NCBI GenBank assembly: GCA_051955535.1
Contig: JBQCGP010000051.1
Location: 62,001-126,000, forward strand
Direction: 5' to 3'
DNA from: 13-2-20CM-68-14 sp051955535
GTDB lineage: Bacteria > Actinomycetota > Thermoleophilia > Gaiellales > Gaiellaceae
DNA: 64,000 nucleotides
Shown here: one piece after another, positions 24,961 through 33,441 of the stretch
Numbering within the stretch: the first letter of the stretch is position 1
How the letters are laid out: each line of letters begins with the position of its first letter
Notes under the pieces: generated by a model
The model's input: the letters and a program-made list of their open reading frames with translations, nothing else
What the model was told of the DNA's origin: nothing
The model's database searches: none
Program-made: the position numbers and the translations under genes

Positions 24961-25598
24961 CCGATCTTTGGTCCGAACGCGCCGAGGCGTACGCCGAGAG
25001 CGATACGCACCGCGAAGGTCGCGACCTCGACCTGCTCGTCTCCTGGGCCGAGGGCAAGTCGGCGCTCGACGTGGCGACGGGCGGCGGACACGTCGCGCGG
25101 CGCCTTCGCGAACGGGGCTTCGAGGTGACGACGCTCGACCCGGCACCCGGGATGCGGGCGGACGTCCTCGCACCGGCGGAGCACATCCCCTTCGCGGACG
25201 GAAGCTTCGACACGGTCGCTACGCGGATCGCGCCCCATCACTTCACCGACATCCGGGCAGCGGTTACGGAGATGGCACGTGTGGCGCGGCTGGTGGTGCT
25301 GATCGAGGACACGCTCTACGACTGCGAGGAGGTCGAGGAGGCAGAGCGGCTGCACGACCCCACGCACGTTCGCTCGTACTCCGAGCAGGAGTGGCGTTCG
25401 TTCCTCGAGGATGCGGGGCTCACCGTCGAGAAGGTCGAGCTCCAGTCGAAGCGGCGCGACTTCGGAGCCTGGTGCGACCGGACCGGCTGCACCGGGCCCG
25501 AGCGCGAGCGAGCCAGGCAACTCCTCGGCGACCGGATCGACGAGCAGGGCGGCTACACGGACGCGAAGATCCTGGTCAGGGCAAGGAAGGCGGCCTAG
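24957..25598 (+). CDS. Class I SAM-dependent methyltransferase between sucC and sucD
   Basis: A 213-aa Rossmann methyltransferase. Motif I is ALDVATGGGHVARRL, the acidic ribose-binding position lies in VTTLDPAPGM, and DGSFDTVATRIAPHHF matches motif IV in the UbiE/COQ5-like Methyltransf_11 group. It starts at a GTG overlapping the sucC stop and ends 2 nt before sucD, so all three are co-translated. The substrate is unknown. The position within sucCD suggests co-expression with the TCA cycle, perhaps quinone biosynthesis; that link is inference. Confidence 0.87.
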   Translation: MTDLWSERAEAYAESDTHREGRDLDLLVSWAEGKSALDVATGGGHVARRLRERGFEVTTLDPAPGMRADVLAPAEHIPFADGSFDTVATRIAPHHFTDIRAAVTEMARVARLVVLIEDTLYDCEEVEEAERLHDPTHVRSYSEQEWRSFLEDAGLTVEKVELQSKRRDFGAWCDRTGCTGPERERARQLLGDRIDEQGGYTDAKILVRARKAA

Positions 25599-25600
25599 CG

Positions 25601-26482
25601 GTGGCGATCGTCGTCGGCAACGAGACGAAGCTCGTCGTCCAGGGTGCAACCGGCCGCGAGGGCTCCTTTCACACGCTGCGCAACCGCAACTACGGCACCG
25701 ACGTCGTCGCCGGCGTCACTCCGGGCAAGGGCGGCCAAGACCTCGAAGGGATCCCGATCTTCGACACCGTCGCCGAGGCTGTCGAGGAGGCGGGCGCGAA
25801 CACCTCGATGGTCTTCGTGCCGGCCCGCTTCGCCGCGGACGCCATCTACGAGAGCGTCGACGCAGGCATCGGCACCGTCATCTGCATCGCCGAGGGCCTT
25901 CCCGCGCACGAGATGTTGCGGATCTACAACTACATCCACCCACGCGGGGTCACGATGCTCGGGCCGAACTGTCCCGGCGCGCTCTCGCCCGGGAAGGCGA
26001 ACGTCGGGATCATCCCGGCCGAGATCTTCCACGAGGGCCCGATCGGCCTCGTCTCGCGCTCCGGGACGCTGACCTACCAGATCGGGCACGAGCTGACCCA
26101 GCTCGGCCTCGGCAACTCGACGATCGTGGGCATCGGCGGCGACCCCGTCGTCGGCTCCTCGTTCATCGACGTGCTCGCGGAGTTCGAGGCCGACGACGAG
26201 ACCGAGGTCGTCGTGCTGGTTGGCGAGATCGGCGGCGACGAGGAGGAGAAGGCGGCGGCTTTCATCTCGGCCGAGATGACGAAGCCGGTCGTCGCCTACA
26301 TCGCGGGCTTCACGGCGCCGCCCGGGAAGACGATGGGCCACGCAGGCGCGATCATCTCCGGGTCTTCGGGCACCGCGCAGGCGAAGAAAGAGGCGCTCGA
26401 GGCACACGGAGTCCGCGTCGGCACGACGCCGACTGAAGCGGCGCAGCTCGCCGCGGAGGTCGCCGGCGCCGTCCGCGCCTGA
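25601..26482 (+). CDS. sucD: Succinyl-CoA synthetase alpha subunit
   Basis: A 293-aa subunit with the CoA-binding Rossmann domain (VVQGATGREGSFH) and the phosphohistidine His in GKTMGHAGAIISGSSGTA. GPNCPGALSPGKANVGIIP is the other signature block. It starts at GTG 2 nt after the methyltransferase stop. It completes a functional sucCD pair despite the intervening gene. Confidence 0.96.
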   Translation: MAIVVGNETKLVVQGATGREGSFHTLRNRNYGTDVVAGVTPGKGGQDLEGIPIFDTVAEAVEEAGANTSMVFVPARFAADAIYESVDAGIGTVICIAEGLPAHEMLRIYNYIHPRGVTMLGPNCPGALSPGKANVGIIPAEIFHEGPIGLVSRSGTLTYQIGHELTQLGLGNSTIVGIGGDPVVGSSFIDVLAEFEADDETEVVVLVGEIGGDEEEKAAAFISAEMTKPVVAYIAGFTAPPGKTMGHAGAIISGSSGTAQAKKEALEAHGVRVGTTPTEAAQLAAEVAGAVRA

Positions 26483-26594
26483 GCTCCAAGACCAAGAGAC
26501 AAACCGCCGGTTTCCAAAGTTCCTGTTCGGGTTATCAGTCGCCTCGGGACAAGGCTGGGGCAGTCTCGGCCTTGCAGGCAAGCAGGGGGGAAGC

Positions 26595-27458
26595 ATGAAG
26601 AAGATCCTGATCACGGTGAGCGTCGCGCTGTTGGTCGGCGCGACCGTCGCCTCCGCGAGCGGCGACCGGGTCACCCGGACCGTTAGCAAGCTCGGCATTC
26701 GGAACGGCGTCATCTACGCGTGTGTCGAGACGCACGGGAACAGTCAGACATTGGGTGACCTCAAGCTCGACAACTGCCACAAGGGCTTCAAGCGGATTGC
26801 CTGGAACATCCGCGGGCCGAGAGGCGTACGCGGTCTCTCGGGCAACGGCCGTCAAGGCCCGCCCGGACCGGCGGGTCCGACGGGCGCCCAGGGAGCGCAG
26901 GGGGCCCAGGGCCCACAGGGGCCGCAGGGCCCGAAGGGAGACAAGGGTGACAAGGGCGATCAGGGCCCGCCAGGAACTCCAGCGGTGGGCACGTTCGGCC
27001 CGGTTCACCTGGTCAACCGCGACGACACCGGATGCGGCGGGACGGAGGTCTGGGCCCACGACAACGAGGATCGTCTCTACGTCGTCGTGCCGAGCCAGGA
27101 TGGCACGGGCTACGCCGTCACGCGCTACGACCTCCACGGGAAATTCACGACGATTCCGGGCGCGCACCATCCCGGCGACTGCGCCAATCAGTTCGACTCG
27201 AGCCCGGAAACGGGCGACTTCAACGGCGTCTGGACTAGGAGCATTTCGGGAGACTTCGACTACAACCCCGATGCGACGATTCCGGCCTCGGGCAGCTGGG
27301 ACGATTTCATCCACGCCGTCTTCGCTGCAAATGGCCAGAGTCCGACCGTGACCGATGTGTCTTACGAGTTCGACTACTACGTCTGCGGCTTCCACTGGCG
27401 CGACGCGGCTTACCCGTACCCGAACATCGTGGACAGCGGCTCCATCGGAGACTGCTAG
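26595..27458 (+). CDS. Secreted collagen-like (Gly-X-Y repeat) protein
   Basis: A 287-aa protein. A signal peptide (about 1-21) precedes a small Cys-containing domain. A collagen-like run of roughly 18 Gly-X-Y triplets follows at about 75-135 (GPPGPAGPTGAQGAQ and KGDKGDKGDQGPPG). The C-terminal domain of about 150 residues has paired Cys. Such repeats form trimeric triple helices on bacterial surfaces. Its promoter region holds GGCAGTCT inside an inverted repeat CAAGGC/GCCTTG (26550-26574). The function of the C-terminal domain is unknown. Confidence 0.85.
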   Translation: MKKILITVSVALLVGATVASASGDRVTRTVSKLGIRNGVIYACVETHGNSQTLGDLKLDNCHKGFKRIAWNIRGPRGVRGLSGNGRQGPPGPAGPTGAQGAQGAQGPQGPQGPKGDKGDKGDQGPPGTPAVGTFGPVHLVNRDDTGCGGTEVWAHDNEDRLYVVVPSQDGTGYAVTRYDLHGKFTTIPGAHHPGDCANQFDSSPETGDFNGVWTRSISGDFDYNPDATIPASGSWDDFIHAVFAANGQSPTVTDVSYEFDYYVCGFHWRDAAYPYPNIVDSGSIGDC

Positions 27459-27567
27459 AGCATTCGTCGGCCCGGCGCAGCGCATCGCGCCGGGCCTACG
27501 ACCCACTTCTCAGCGGACGCGGGAGCCCCGAACGGCGGACGGAGCAGCCTCTGGCAGTCTGGTGTCC

Positions 27568-28812
27568 ATGCGTCGCCCCTTCGCGGCCCTCTACAGACTC
27601 ATCTTCGGCACGGACACGAACCCGGCGCTGCGTCCGGTCCTGGCGGTCAACTTCGCGGGCTCGCTCGCCGGGTCGACCATGTTCAGCTTCATCGGCATCT
27701 GGGCGATCAAACACCTGCACGCCCAGCAGTCGACGCTCGGGCTCGTCTACCTCGTCAGCGCGCTGATCGGCGTGGCGTCCGGGTATGCCGGCGGCCATCT
27801 CTCTGACCGCGTCGGGCGGAAGCCGCTCATCCTGGCAGGTTGGATAGGCCAAACCGCGATCGTCCTCGCGTTGCTGGCGGTCGGCGACAATACGACCGCT
27901 GGACTCGTGGTGCTCTGTTTTGCGGGGCTCAGCTTCTCGATCGGCCAGGCGTCGAGCCAGGCGCTCGTCGCGGACCTCGTTCCTCCGGAGCAGCACGAGC
28001 CCGCGTACGCCGGGGTTCGCGTCGCCTCGAACCTCGGCATCACATGCGGCCCGCCGCTGGGCGGCGTGCTGCTCCTGATCGGCAGTTGGAGCGCACTCTT
28101 CCTCGGCGCGGCGTGCTTCTCGGCGCTGGGCTTTCTCCTTGCCGCCCTGTTCCTGCCGAAGCGCGGCGCCTATGCCCCCGAGGAACCGCCCAGCCGGGGC
28201 TCGTTCGGCGTCATCGTGCGCGACCGGCCGTTCCTGCTCTTCGTGATCTCAGCCGTGTTCGCCTGGCTCGTCTACGTCGCGTTCGAGACCGTCCTGCCGA
28301 TCTCGCTGGTCTCCTCGCACGGGTACTCGAACTCGACCTGGGGCTTCCTCCTGATCATCAACCCAGCCCTCGTCACCTTCTTCCAGCTGCGCCTGACCGA
28401 GCGTGTCGCCTCGGTGCCGCCGGCGACCAAGCTCGCGGTCGGGCTGCCGCTGATGGGCTTTCCGTTCTTGCTTCTGTCGGTGAACGCTGCCGTGCCGGTA
28501 GTGGTGCTGATCCTCGTGTTGTTCGTGATCGGGGAGATGCTCTGGGTCCCGACCTCACAATCCGCGGTCGCGAGTCTCGCGCCGCCCGATCTGCGCGGCG
28601 CGTACATGGGCGCCTTCGGAGCGACGGCCGCGATCGGGTTCGCCCTCGCGCCGTTCATCGGCCTGCAGGTGCGGCAGAGCTTCGGTGACTCCGCGGTCTG
28701 GATGCTCGAGGCCGCCCTCTCGCTCGTAGCGGCCGGGACCGGCGCGGCTGCGATCAAGATCGCGCTCGGCCGCGGGCCGGACGAGAGGGAAACCGTTTCA
28801 GCGGCCGCCTGA
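27568..28812 (+). CDS. MFS transporter
   Basis: A 414-aa permease with 12 hydrophobic helices. The loop 2-3 signature GHLSDRVGRKPLILAGW (the MFS motif GxxxDRxGRR) is present near residue 77. It resembles drug or sugar efflux MFS proteins of the DHA1 type; the substrate is not inferable. The ATG lies 7 nt after CAGTCT, a variant of the leaderless pattern. It is followed by the aminotransferase gene after 17 nt. Confidence 0.87.
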   Translation: MRRPFAALYRLIFGTDTNPALRPVLAVNFAGSLAGSTMFSFIGIWAIKHLHAQQSTLGLVYLVSALIGVASGYAGGHLSDRVGRKPLILAGWIGQTAIVLALLAVGDNTTAGLVVLCFAGLSFSIGQASSQALVADLVPPEQHEPAYAGVRVASNLGITCGPPLGGVLLLIGSWSALFLGAACFSALGFLLAALFLPKRGAYAPEEPPSRGSFGVIVRDRPFLLFVISAVFAWLVYVAFETVLPISLVSSHGYSNSTWGFLLIINPALVTFFQLRLTERVASVPPATKLAVGLPLMGFPFLLLSVNAAVPVVVLILVLFVIGEMLWVPTSQSAVASLAPPDLRGAYMGAFGATAAIGFALAPFIGLQVRQSFGDSAVWMLEAALSLVAAGTGAAAIKIALGRGPDERETVSAAA

Positions 28813-28829
28813 CTTCGTACACTCGGCAG

Positions 28830-29894
28830 ATGGAGTCGATCTCCTTCGCCCGCGGCGTTCCGGCCCCTGAGTGCCTGCCGGTCGACGAGCTTGCCGATTG
28901 CGCGCGGGTGGCCATCGGGCGCGACGGCGCCGCCGCGCTCCTCTACGGCCACACGCTCGGCTACGAGCCGCTGCGGGCGTGGATCGCGGAGCGCCACGGC
29001 GTCGATCCGGCGCGAGTGGTCGTCACGAACGGTTCGCTCCAGGCGTTCCACTTCGTCCTCGCGGCGCTCGGTGAGGGCCGGCGAATCATCGTCGAGCGTC
29101 CCACTTACGACCGGCCACGGAAGATCCTGAGCGAGTTCGACGAAGTCTCGGTCGACGACGAGGGTCTCGACGTCGACGAGCTCGAGCGGTTGCTCACAGT
29201 CGACGCGCCCGCGTTCCTCTACACGATCCCGACCTTTCAGAACCCCTCCGGCGTCACGCTCTCCGCCGAGCGCCGAGGCCGCCTTGCCGAGCTCGCAACC
29301 GGGGCACGGCTGATCGTGTTCGAGGACGATCCCTACGGGCTCGTTCGGTTCGACGGCGAGCCGCTGCCGAGCGTGTTCGAGCTCGCCGACGGCCGCAATG
29401 TCGTTTACAGCTCGTCGTTCTCGAAGACGATCGCACCGGGCGTGCGGGTCGGTTACGTGGTCGTCCCCGACGGCCTGGGGCCAGAGCTCGAGGAGCTCGT
29501 GGCGTCGACGTACATCACGCCGGCGCTCGTCAGCCAGGCGATCGTGCTCGAGTTCCTGCACAGGGGTCTGTTCGAGCCGAATCTCGAACGCGTCCGCGGC
29601 CTGCTGCGCGCCCGCCGCGATGCGATGCTCGACGCGCTCGAGCGCGAGCTCGACGGCCGCGCCAGCTGGTCGCATCCCGCCGGCGGCTACTTCCTCTGGC
29701 TCGAGCTGCCCGGCACCGTCGCGGCGGAGCTCCTCGGCCGCGCGAGCGGTGCGGGGGTCACCTTCGTCCCCGGCGTCGACTTCGGCGGCGGGCCAAGCTC
29801 GGCACGCCTCGCCTTCAGCTTCGCTTCGCCCGCCGAGATCGAGGAGGGCGTCGCCCGCCTAGCGGCTCTCGTCGGATCGCCCGCGGCGGTGTGA
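28830..29894 (+). CDS. PLP-dependent aminotransferase (class I/II, LysN/2-aminoadipate-like)
   Basis: A 354-aa fold-type I aminotransferase without the GntR DNA-binding domain of MocR proteins. The PLP Lys is in YSSSFSKTIAPGVRVGY, the cofactor-ring motif is IPTFQNPSGVTLS, and FEDDPYGLVRF supplies the Asp that contacts the pyridine nitrogen. Relatives act on 2-aminoadipate, kynurenine or branched-chain substrates. The ATG is 6 nt after TACACT. The 3' end overlaps the convergent DUF1049 gene by 36 nt. Confidence 0.88.
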   Translation: MESISFARGVPAPECLPVDELADCARVAIGRDGAAALLYGHTLGYEPLRAWIAERHGVDPARVVVTNGSLQAFHFVLAALGEGRRIIVERPTYDRPRKILSEFDEVSVDDEGLDVDELERLLTVDAPAFLYTIPTFQNPSGVTLSAERRGRLAELATGARLIVFEDDPYGLVRFDGEPLPSVFELADGRNVVYSSSFSKTIAPGVRVGYVVVPDGLGPELEELVASTYITPALVSQAIVLEFLHRGLFEPNLERVRGLLRARRDAMLDALERELDGRASWSHPAGGYFLWLELPGTVAAELLGRASGAGVTFVPGVDFGGGPSSARLAFSFASPAEIEEGVARLAALVGSPAAV

Positions 29895-30125
29895 GTGGCG
29901 CAGTAGCGCCCCGGCAACGATCCCAATCGCCAGGATCCAGAGGATCAGCCAGATCAGCGACACCCTCGCCGTGAACAGGACGAAGTGGAGGTGCACCTGC
30001 TTGCGGTTCTCGAGGATGAACCCGAGCACATAAGCCGCGAGCACGACGAGGACGATCAGCCGCACCCAGAAGCGCGGCTGCCACTCGCGGAGCTGGTCCT
30101 CACTGGGCCTGCGCCAGCGCGGCAT
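29859..30125 (-). CDS. LapA/DUF1049-like small membrane protein
   Basis: An 88-aa protein with two hydrophobic helices (about 21-42 and 50-72) joined by ENRKQVHLHFVLFTARVSL, the DUF1049 (LapA-like) signature, and a basic C-terminal tail. In E. coli LapA takes part in LPS assembly control; in Gram-positives the role is unknown. The ATG is 8 nt after TAGACT on this strand, so leaderless. Longer upstream starts lack support. Confidence 0.82.
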   Translation of the reverse strand: MPRWRRPSEDQLREWQPRFWVRLIVLVVLAAYVLGFILENRKQVHLHFVLFTARVSLIWLILWILAIGIVAGALLRHSHRRGRSDESR

Positions 30126-30146
30126 TGCCGCAGAGTCTATGAAGGG

Positions 30147-30208
30147 TAGGAGGTTTGGCGGGAGGCCGCTCGTCGCCGGCACAGACTGCTTCTCGCCAAA
30201 CCCTCCTA
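30147..30208 (-). terminator. Long imperfect inverted repeat overlapping a stop codon
   Basis: TAGGAGG-TTTGGCGGGA at 30147-30163 pairs with the segment 30191-30208, with one bulge and one mismatch over about 17 bp around a 27-nt loop. The right arm contains the stop codon of the small Cys-rich gene. It probably terminates that gene or stabilises its 3' end. It also separates it from the DUF1049 gene. Confidence 0.55.
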
Positions 30209-30391
30209 GGCTGCCGCCCGCGCGACGACTTCGGCGAGCGGGCGAGGGACGAGCTGGGGCTGGCGTGGTCGCATCAGGGCGCCGCGGCTTTCTGGACGGA
30301 AGGTCGGGCACGGCGTCTCAGGAGAGAGGGCGCAGAGACCCGCACGGCGGAAGTAGCAATCGTCGCACGTTGGTTCGCTTCGTTTGCGCAT
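30206..30391 (-). CDS. Small Cys-rich protein (61 aa)
   Basis: The frame starts MRKRSEPTCDDCYFRRAGLC and has six Cys in the first 30 residues in the pattern CxxC-x(8)-C-x(7)-C, suggestive of a zinc or Fe-S site. It ends in a Pro/Arg-rich tail. The ATG has a strong Shine-Dalgarno (GAGGAG, 6 nt away), and a good promoter lies upstream (30447-30474). The codon pattern and Cys spacing argue that it is real. No family is recognised. Confidence 0.65.
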   Translation of the reverse strand: MRKRSEPTCDDCYFRRAGLCALSPETPCPTFRPESRGALMRPRQPQLVPRPLAEVVARAAA

Positions 30392-30446
30392 CTTTCTCCT
30401 CGTTAGTGGCCGCCGCCGCCGCTGGACGCTCCCTGGACAGCGCACG

Positions 30447-30474
30447 ATGATAGAGCGAATACGCGCTAGTTCAA
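30447..30474 (-). promoter_or_regulatory. Promoter of the small Cys-rich gene
   Basis: On the minus strand TTGAAC (30474-30469) and TATCAT (30452-30447) are separated by 16 nt, close to sigma70 consensus. A leader of about 50 nt runs to the ATG. This contrasts with the leaderless neighbours and may allow regulation at the RNA level. Confidence 0.55.
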
Positions 30475-30527
30475 GGCGAAGAATCTAGAACTTTTCGCAC
30501 TTTGCGCGGCTTTCTGAAATGGCCCGA

Positions 30528-31559
30528 TCAGGCACTCGCCGGGTGCTTTGCCGGCAGTGTTGCCAAGGCGTGCAACGCCTGTGGAAAGCTCTGCACAGGG
30601 ATGATCCGGAGCCCGTCCGCATACCTGCGCGCGACGCTTGCGTTCGAACCGGCGGGCACGAGGAAGACATCCACACCGGCTTCGCGCGCGCCGATCGTCT
30701 TCTGCTTGACCGCGCCGATCGGGAGCACCGAGCCGTCGAGCTCGAGCTCGCCGGTGGCGGCGACCCTGTAGCCCCGATCCACGTTTCGGCCGAGCTCCTG
30801 CATCAGACCGAGGGCGAACGCGAGGCCGGCGGAGGGGCCGCCGACGCCCGACGTATCGATGCGGACGGGGACCGGAAGCTTGCCGATGGAGGCGCCGGTC
30901 TCGTCGACGAGGACCCCGATCGCAGCCGCCCGCCGGTCATCGAGGCTGCTGATCGTCCGGACCGTGGCCGCGGTCGTGCGCCTACCGCGGCGGAAGGTGA
31001 GGCGCAGCCGGTCGCCGGGGCGATGGGGGGTGATCAGCTGGTGGAGCCGGCCGAGGCTGTGTACCGGCTGCCCGTCGACGGTGAGTATCTCGTCGCCCGG
31101 CTTCAGTACCTTCGCCGCAGGTGCGTCACGGAGAACGCCGCGGATGACGACTTGCGGCAGCCGGACTCGAACGTGGTAGCCGAGCCGCGAGAGAACGACG
31201 GCCGCCGCAGTCTTCTGCGACTGCTGCATCTCGGTCGCGTCGATGTGCTCCTGCTGCTGCTCGGATGCGCTTCCGCGAACCTGCCTGACCGGCACGAGCG
31301 TGGCGTTGCTGGCCAGCGGTCGGCCGAGCAGATCCTCCAGCAGGTGCGCCTTGCGGAAGCGGACGTCGACGAAGTAGACACCGCCCTTGTTCGTAGCCGG
31401 GTGCTCGCCTGGAACGCTCACGAGCGGCTGGAGAGCGTGAGCGCGATCCGGCAGGAAGACGTAGTAGTTGTTCGAGGGAACGAGGAAGAGGACGGTCAGC
31501 ACGATCGCGGCGAGCACGATTCCCGCGCCGATCGCCCGCGGGAGCGTCAACCGTCGCAT
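30528..31559 (-). CDS. PDZ domain / Lon-like (S16) membrane protease, YlbL family
   Basis: A 343-aa protein. One N-terminal membrane helix (10-28) anchors an extracytoplasmic region with a PDZ domain (about 130-195, GVLRDAPAAKVLKPGDEILTV) and a C-terminal S16 Lon-type domain. The catalytic Ser243 is in SGVGGPSAGLAFAL and the dyad Lys lies in IGAVKQKTIG (281-290). B. subtilis YlbL is the characterised relative. The ATG is 8 nt after TACCAT. Confidence 0.9.
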   Translation of the reverse strand: MRRLTLPRAIGAGIVLAAIVLTVLFLVPSNNYYVFLPDRAHALQPLVSVPGEHPATNKGGVYFVDVRFRKAHLLEDLLGRPLASNATLVPVRQVRGSASEQQQEHIDATEMQQSQKTAAAVVLSRLGYHVRVRLPQVVIRGVLRDAPAAKVLKPGDEILTVDGQPVHSLGRLHQLITPHRPGDRLRLTFRRGRRTTAATVRTISSLDDRRAAAIGVLVDETGASIGKLPVPVRIDTSGVGGPSAGLAFALGLMQELGRNVDRGYRVAATGELELDGSVLPIGAVKQKTIGAREAGVDVFLVPAGSNASVARRYADGLRIIPVQSFPQALHALATLPAKHPASA

Positions 31560-31604
31560 CGCTACTGATGGTACTCGCCCCGCGACTCGCGACGGCAGTC
31601 GCCC

Positions 31605-32348
31605 TTAGAGGAGAGAGCGCGTCAGGCCGCCGTCGACCGGGATGACCGCGCCGGTCACGTAGCTCGCGCAGTCAGACGCCAGGAAGCAGATCACCTCGGC
31701 CACCTCCTCGGGACGGCCGAATCGGCGTAGCGGGATCTGCTCCATCTCGGAGGCTCGGGAGCGCTCTGCGAACGCCTCCATCAGCCGCGCCGTCTCGATT
31801 CGGCCGGGGGCGATCGAGTTGACGGTGATCTTCTGAGGGCCGAGCTCGCGTGCCATCGTCTTCGCCCACCCGATCACGCCGGGCCGGACGGCGTTGGAGA
31901 GCGCGAGGTTGTCGATCGGCTCGCGGACCGTGCTCGAGCCGATGTTGATGATCCGTCCGTGGCCGCTCCGCTCGAGCTGCGGCAGGCAGAGCGCGGTCAG
32001 CCGGACGACCGAGAGGAGCAGCAGCTCGACGGCGCGCTCGACGTCGTCGTCAGTGAGGCCGATCGCCGGGGTGCGCGGCGGGCCGCCGCTGTTGTTGACG
32101 AGGATGTCGATGCCGCCGAAGGCTTCGACCGTGCGATCGACGAGCCGCTTGAGGTCAGCCGGGTTTGTGACGTCGCCCCTTACCGCGAGTGCGCCCAGCC
32201 GCTCGGCCTCGCGGTCGAGCACGTCACGCCGGCGCGCGAACATCGTGACGTTCGCACCCTCGCGCGCGAGCGCCTCCGCGGTGGCAAGCCCCATACCGGC
32301 CGAAGCGCCGCAGACAATCGCCGTCCGGCCTTTTAGGCCTAGATCCAA
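31605..32348 (-). CDS. Short-chain dehydrogenase/reductase (SDR)
   Basis: A 247-aa classical SDR. The NAD(P) motif is CGASAGMGLATAEAL, NNSGG replaces the usual NNAG, and the catalytic Ser is in INIGSSTV. The active-site Tyr of YxxxK is replaced: the expected position reads NLALSNAVRPG, where the Tyr and Lys are absent. The family of 3-oxoacyl-ACP-reductase-like SDRs includes such variants, so activity is uncertain. I prefer the TTG start (MDLGLKGR); a GTG at 32399 would add 17 residues across a palindrome. Confidence 0.8.
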   Translation of the reverse strand: MDLGLKGRTAIVCGASAGMGLATAEALAREGANVTMFARRRDVLDREAERLGALAVRGDVTNPADLKRLVDRTVEAFGGIDILVNNSGGPPRTPAIGLTDDDVERAVELLLLSVVRLTALCLPQLERSGHGRIINIGSSTVREPIDNLALSNAVRPGVIGWAKTMARELGPQKITVNSIAPGRIETARLMEAFAERSRASEMEQIPLRRFGRPEEVAEVICFLASDCASYVTGAVIPVDGGLTRSLL

Positions 32349-32370
32349 GTGGCCGTCACCCCGTTCGTCA

Positions 32371-32387
32371 CCCCACCCTGGGTGGGG
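32371..32387. promoter_or_regulatory. 17-bp palindrome upstream of SDR gene
   Basis: CCCCACCC, a single T, then GGGTGGGG form a perfect 8+1+8 palindrome 23 nt upstream of the SDR TTG start. The one-base centre makes an RNA hairpin unlikely, so an operator is more plausible. Confidence 0.35.
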
Positions 32388-32511
32388 AGGAACGTCCACC
32401 CGCCACCCGAGGCGAGCGTACTGCGCGAAAGCGCGCGGATGTGTGACCGAAGTGCGCCGAAAGTGTGACTATCGATGCACACGCCTCCGCGCCGTGCGAG
32501 GGGCGCGCGCA

Positions 32512-33441
32512 CTACGTGCTGAGCACGCCGACGACCTCACGAACGGCGTCGGCGGACTCGTTAAGCATCGTCTGCTCGTCCTCGCTCAGGTCGAGCTCGA
32601 TGATCTCCTCGATCCCGCCGCGGCCGAGCTTGACGGGGACGCCCATGTAGAGCCCGTCGATCCCGTACTCGCCTTCGAGGAACGCAGTGCAGGCAAGGAC
32701 CCGCTTCTCGTCGAGCATGATCGAATCGACCATCTGCGCGGCCGCCGCGCCCGGTGCGTACCACGCCGATGTGCCGAGCAACTCGACGATCTCGCCGCCG
32801 CCCTTGGCAGTTCGCTCGACCATCTGCTGGATCTCGTTCTCGGCGACGAGCTTGCGGAGCGGGGTCCCGCCGACGGTTGTGGCCGAGACGACCGGAACCA
32901 TCTGGTCGCCGTGGCCGCCGAGCACCATCGCTGTCACGTCCTTGACCGACGACTGCGTCTTCCAGGCAATGAAGGTCGAGAACCGCGCGGTGTCGAGGAT
33001 GCCCGCCATCCCGAAGACCCGCTGCTTCGGCCAACCGCTGACGTTCTTGGCGACGTGGCACATCGCATCGAGCGGGTTCGAAACGACGATCAGGATCGCG
33101 TCGGGCGACTGGGCAATTGCCTGCTCCGTCACGGAGCCGACGATCTTCTCGTTCGTCGACACCAGGTCGTCACGGCTCATGCCGGGCGAGCGCGGCAGAC
33201 CGGCGGTGACGACGACGACGTCGGAGCCGGCCGTCTCCTCGTAGCCGTTCGAGCCGACGATGTTCGGCTCGTAACCGAGCATGGCACCCATCTGGTTGAT
33301 GTCGAGTGCCTTGCCCTGCGGGAGACCTTCCTTGATGTCGACGAGCACGACATCCGCGTAGTCGCGCGCGGCGAGAACCTGGGCGCAGGTCGCGCCGACG
33401 TTACCGGCGCCGACGACCGTGACTTTCCGGCGTTGGCTCAT
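32512..33441 (-). CDS. mdh: Malate dehydrogenase
   Basis: A 309-aa LDH-like malate dehydrogenase. The NAD site is VTVVGAGNVGATCAQ, the coenzyme-specificity Asp is in VVLVDI, and the substrate loop holds TAGLPRSPGMSRDDL. Arg contacts and the catalytic His lie in VLGGHGDQMVPV. It oxidises malate to oxaloacetate. Its ATG overlaps the upstream dehydrogenase stop (ATGA), so the two TCA enzymes are co-translated. Confidence 0.95.
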   Translation of the reverse strand: MSQRRKVTVVGAGNVGATCAQVLAARDYADVVLVDIKEGLPQGKALDINQMGAMLGYEPNIVGSNGYEETAGSDVVVVTAGLPRSPGMSRDDLVSTNEKIVGSVTEQAIAQSPDAILIVVSNPLDAMCHVAKNVSGWPKQRVFGMAGILDTARFSTFIAWKTQSSVKDVTAMVLGGHGDQMVPVVSATTVGGTPLRKLVAENEIQQMVERTAKGGGEIVELLGTSAWYAPGAAAAQMVDSIMLDEKRVLACTAFLEGEYGIDGLYMGVPVKLGRGGIEEIIELDLSEDEQTMLNESADAVREVVGVLST

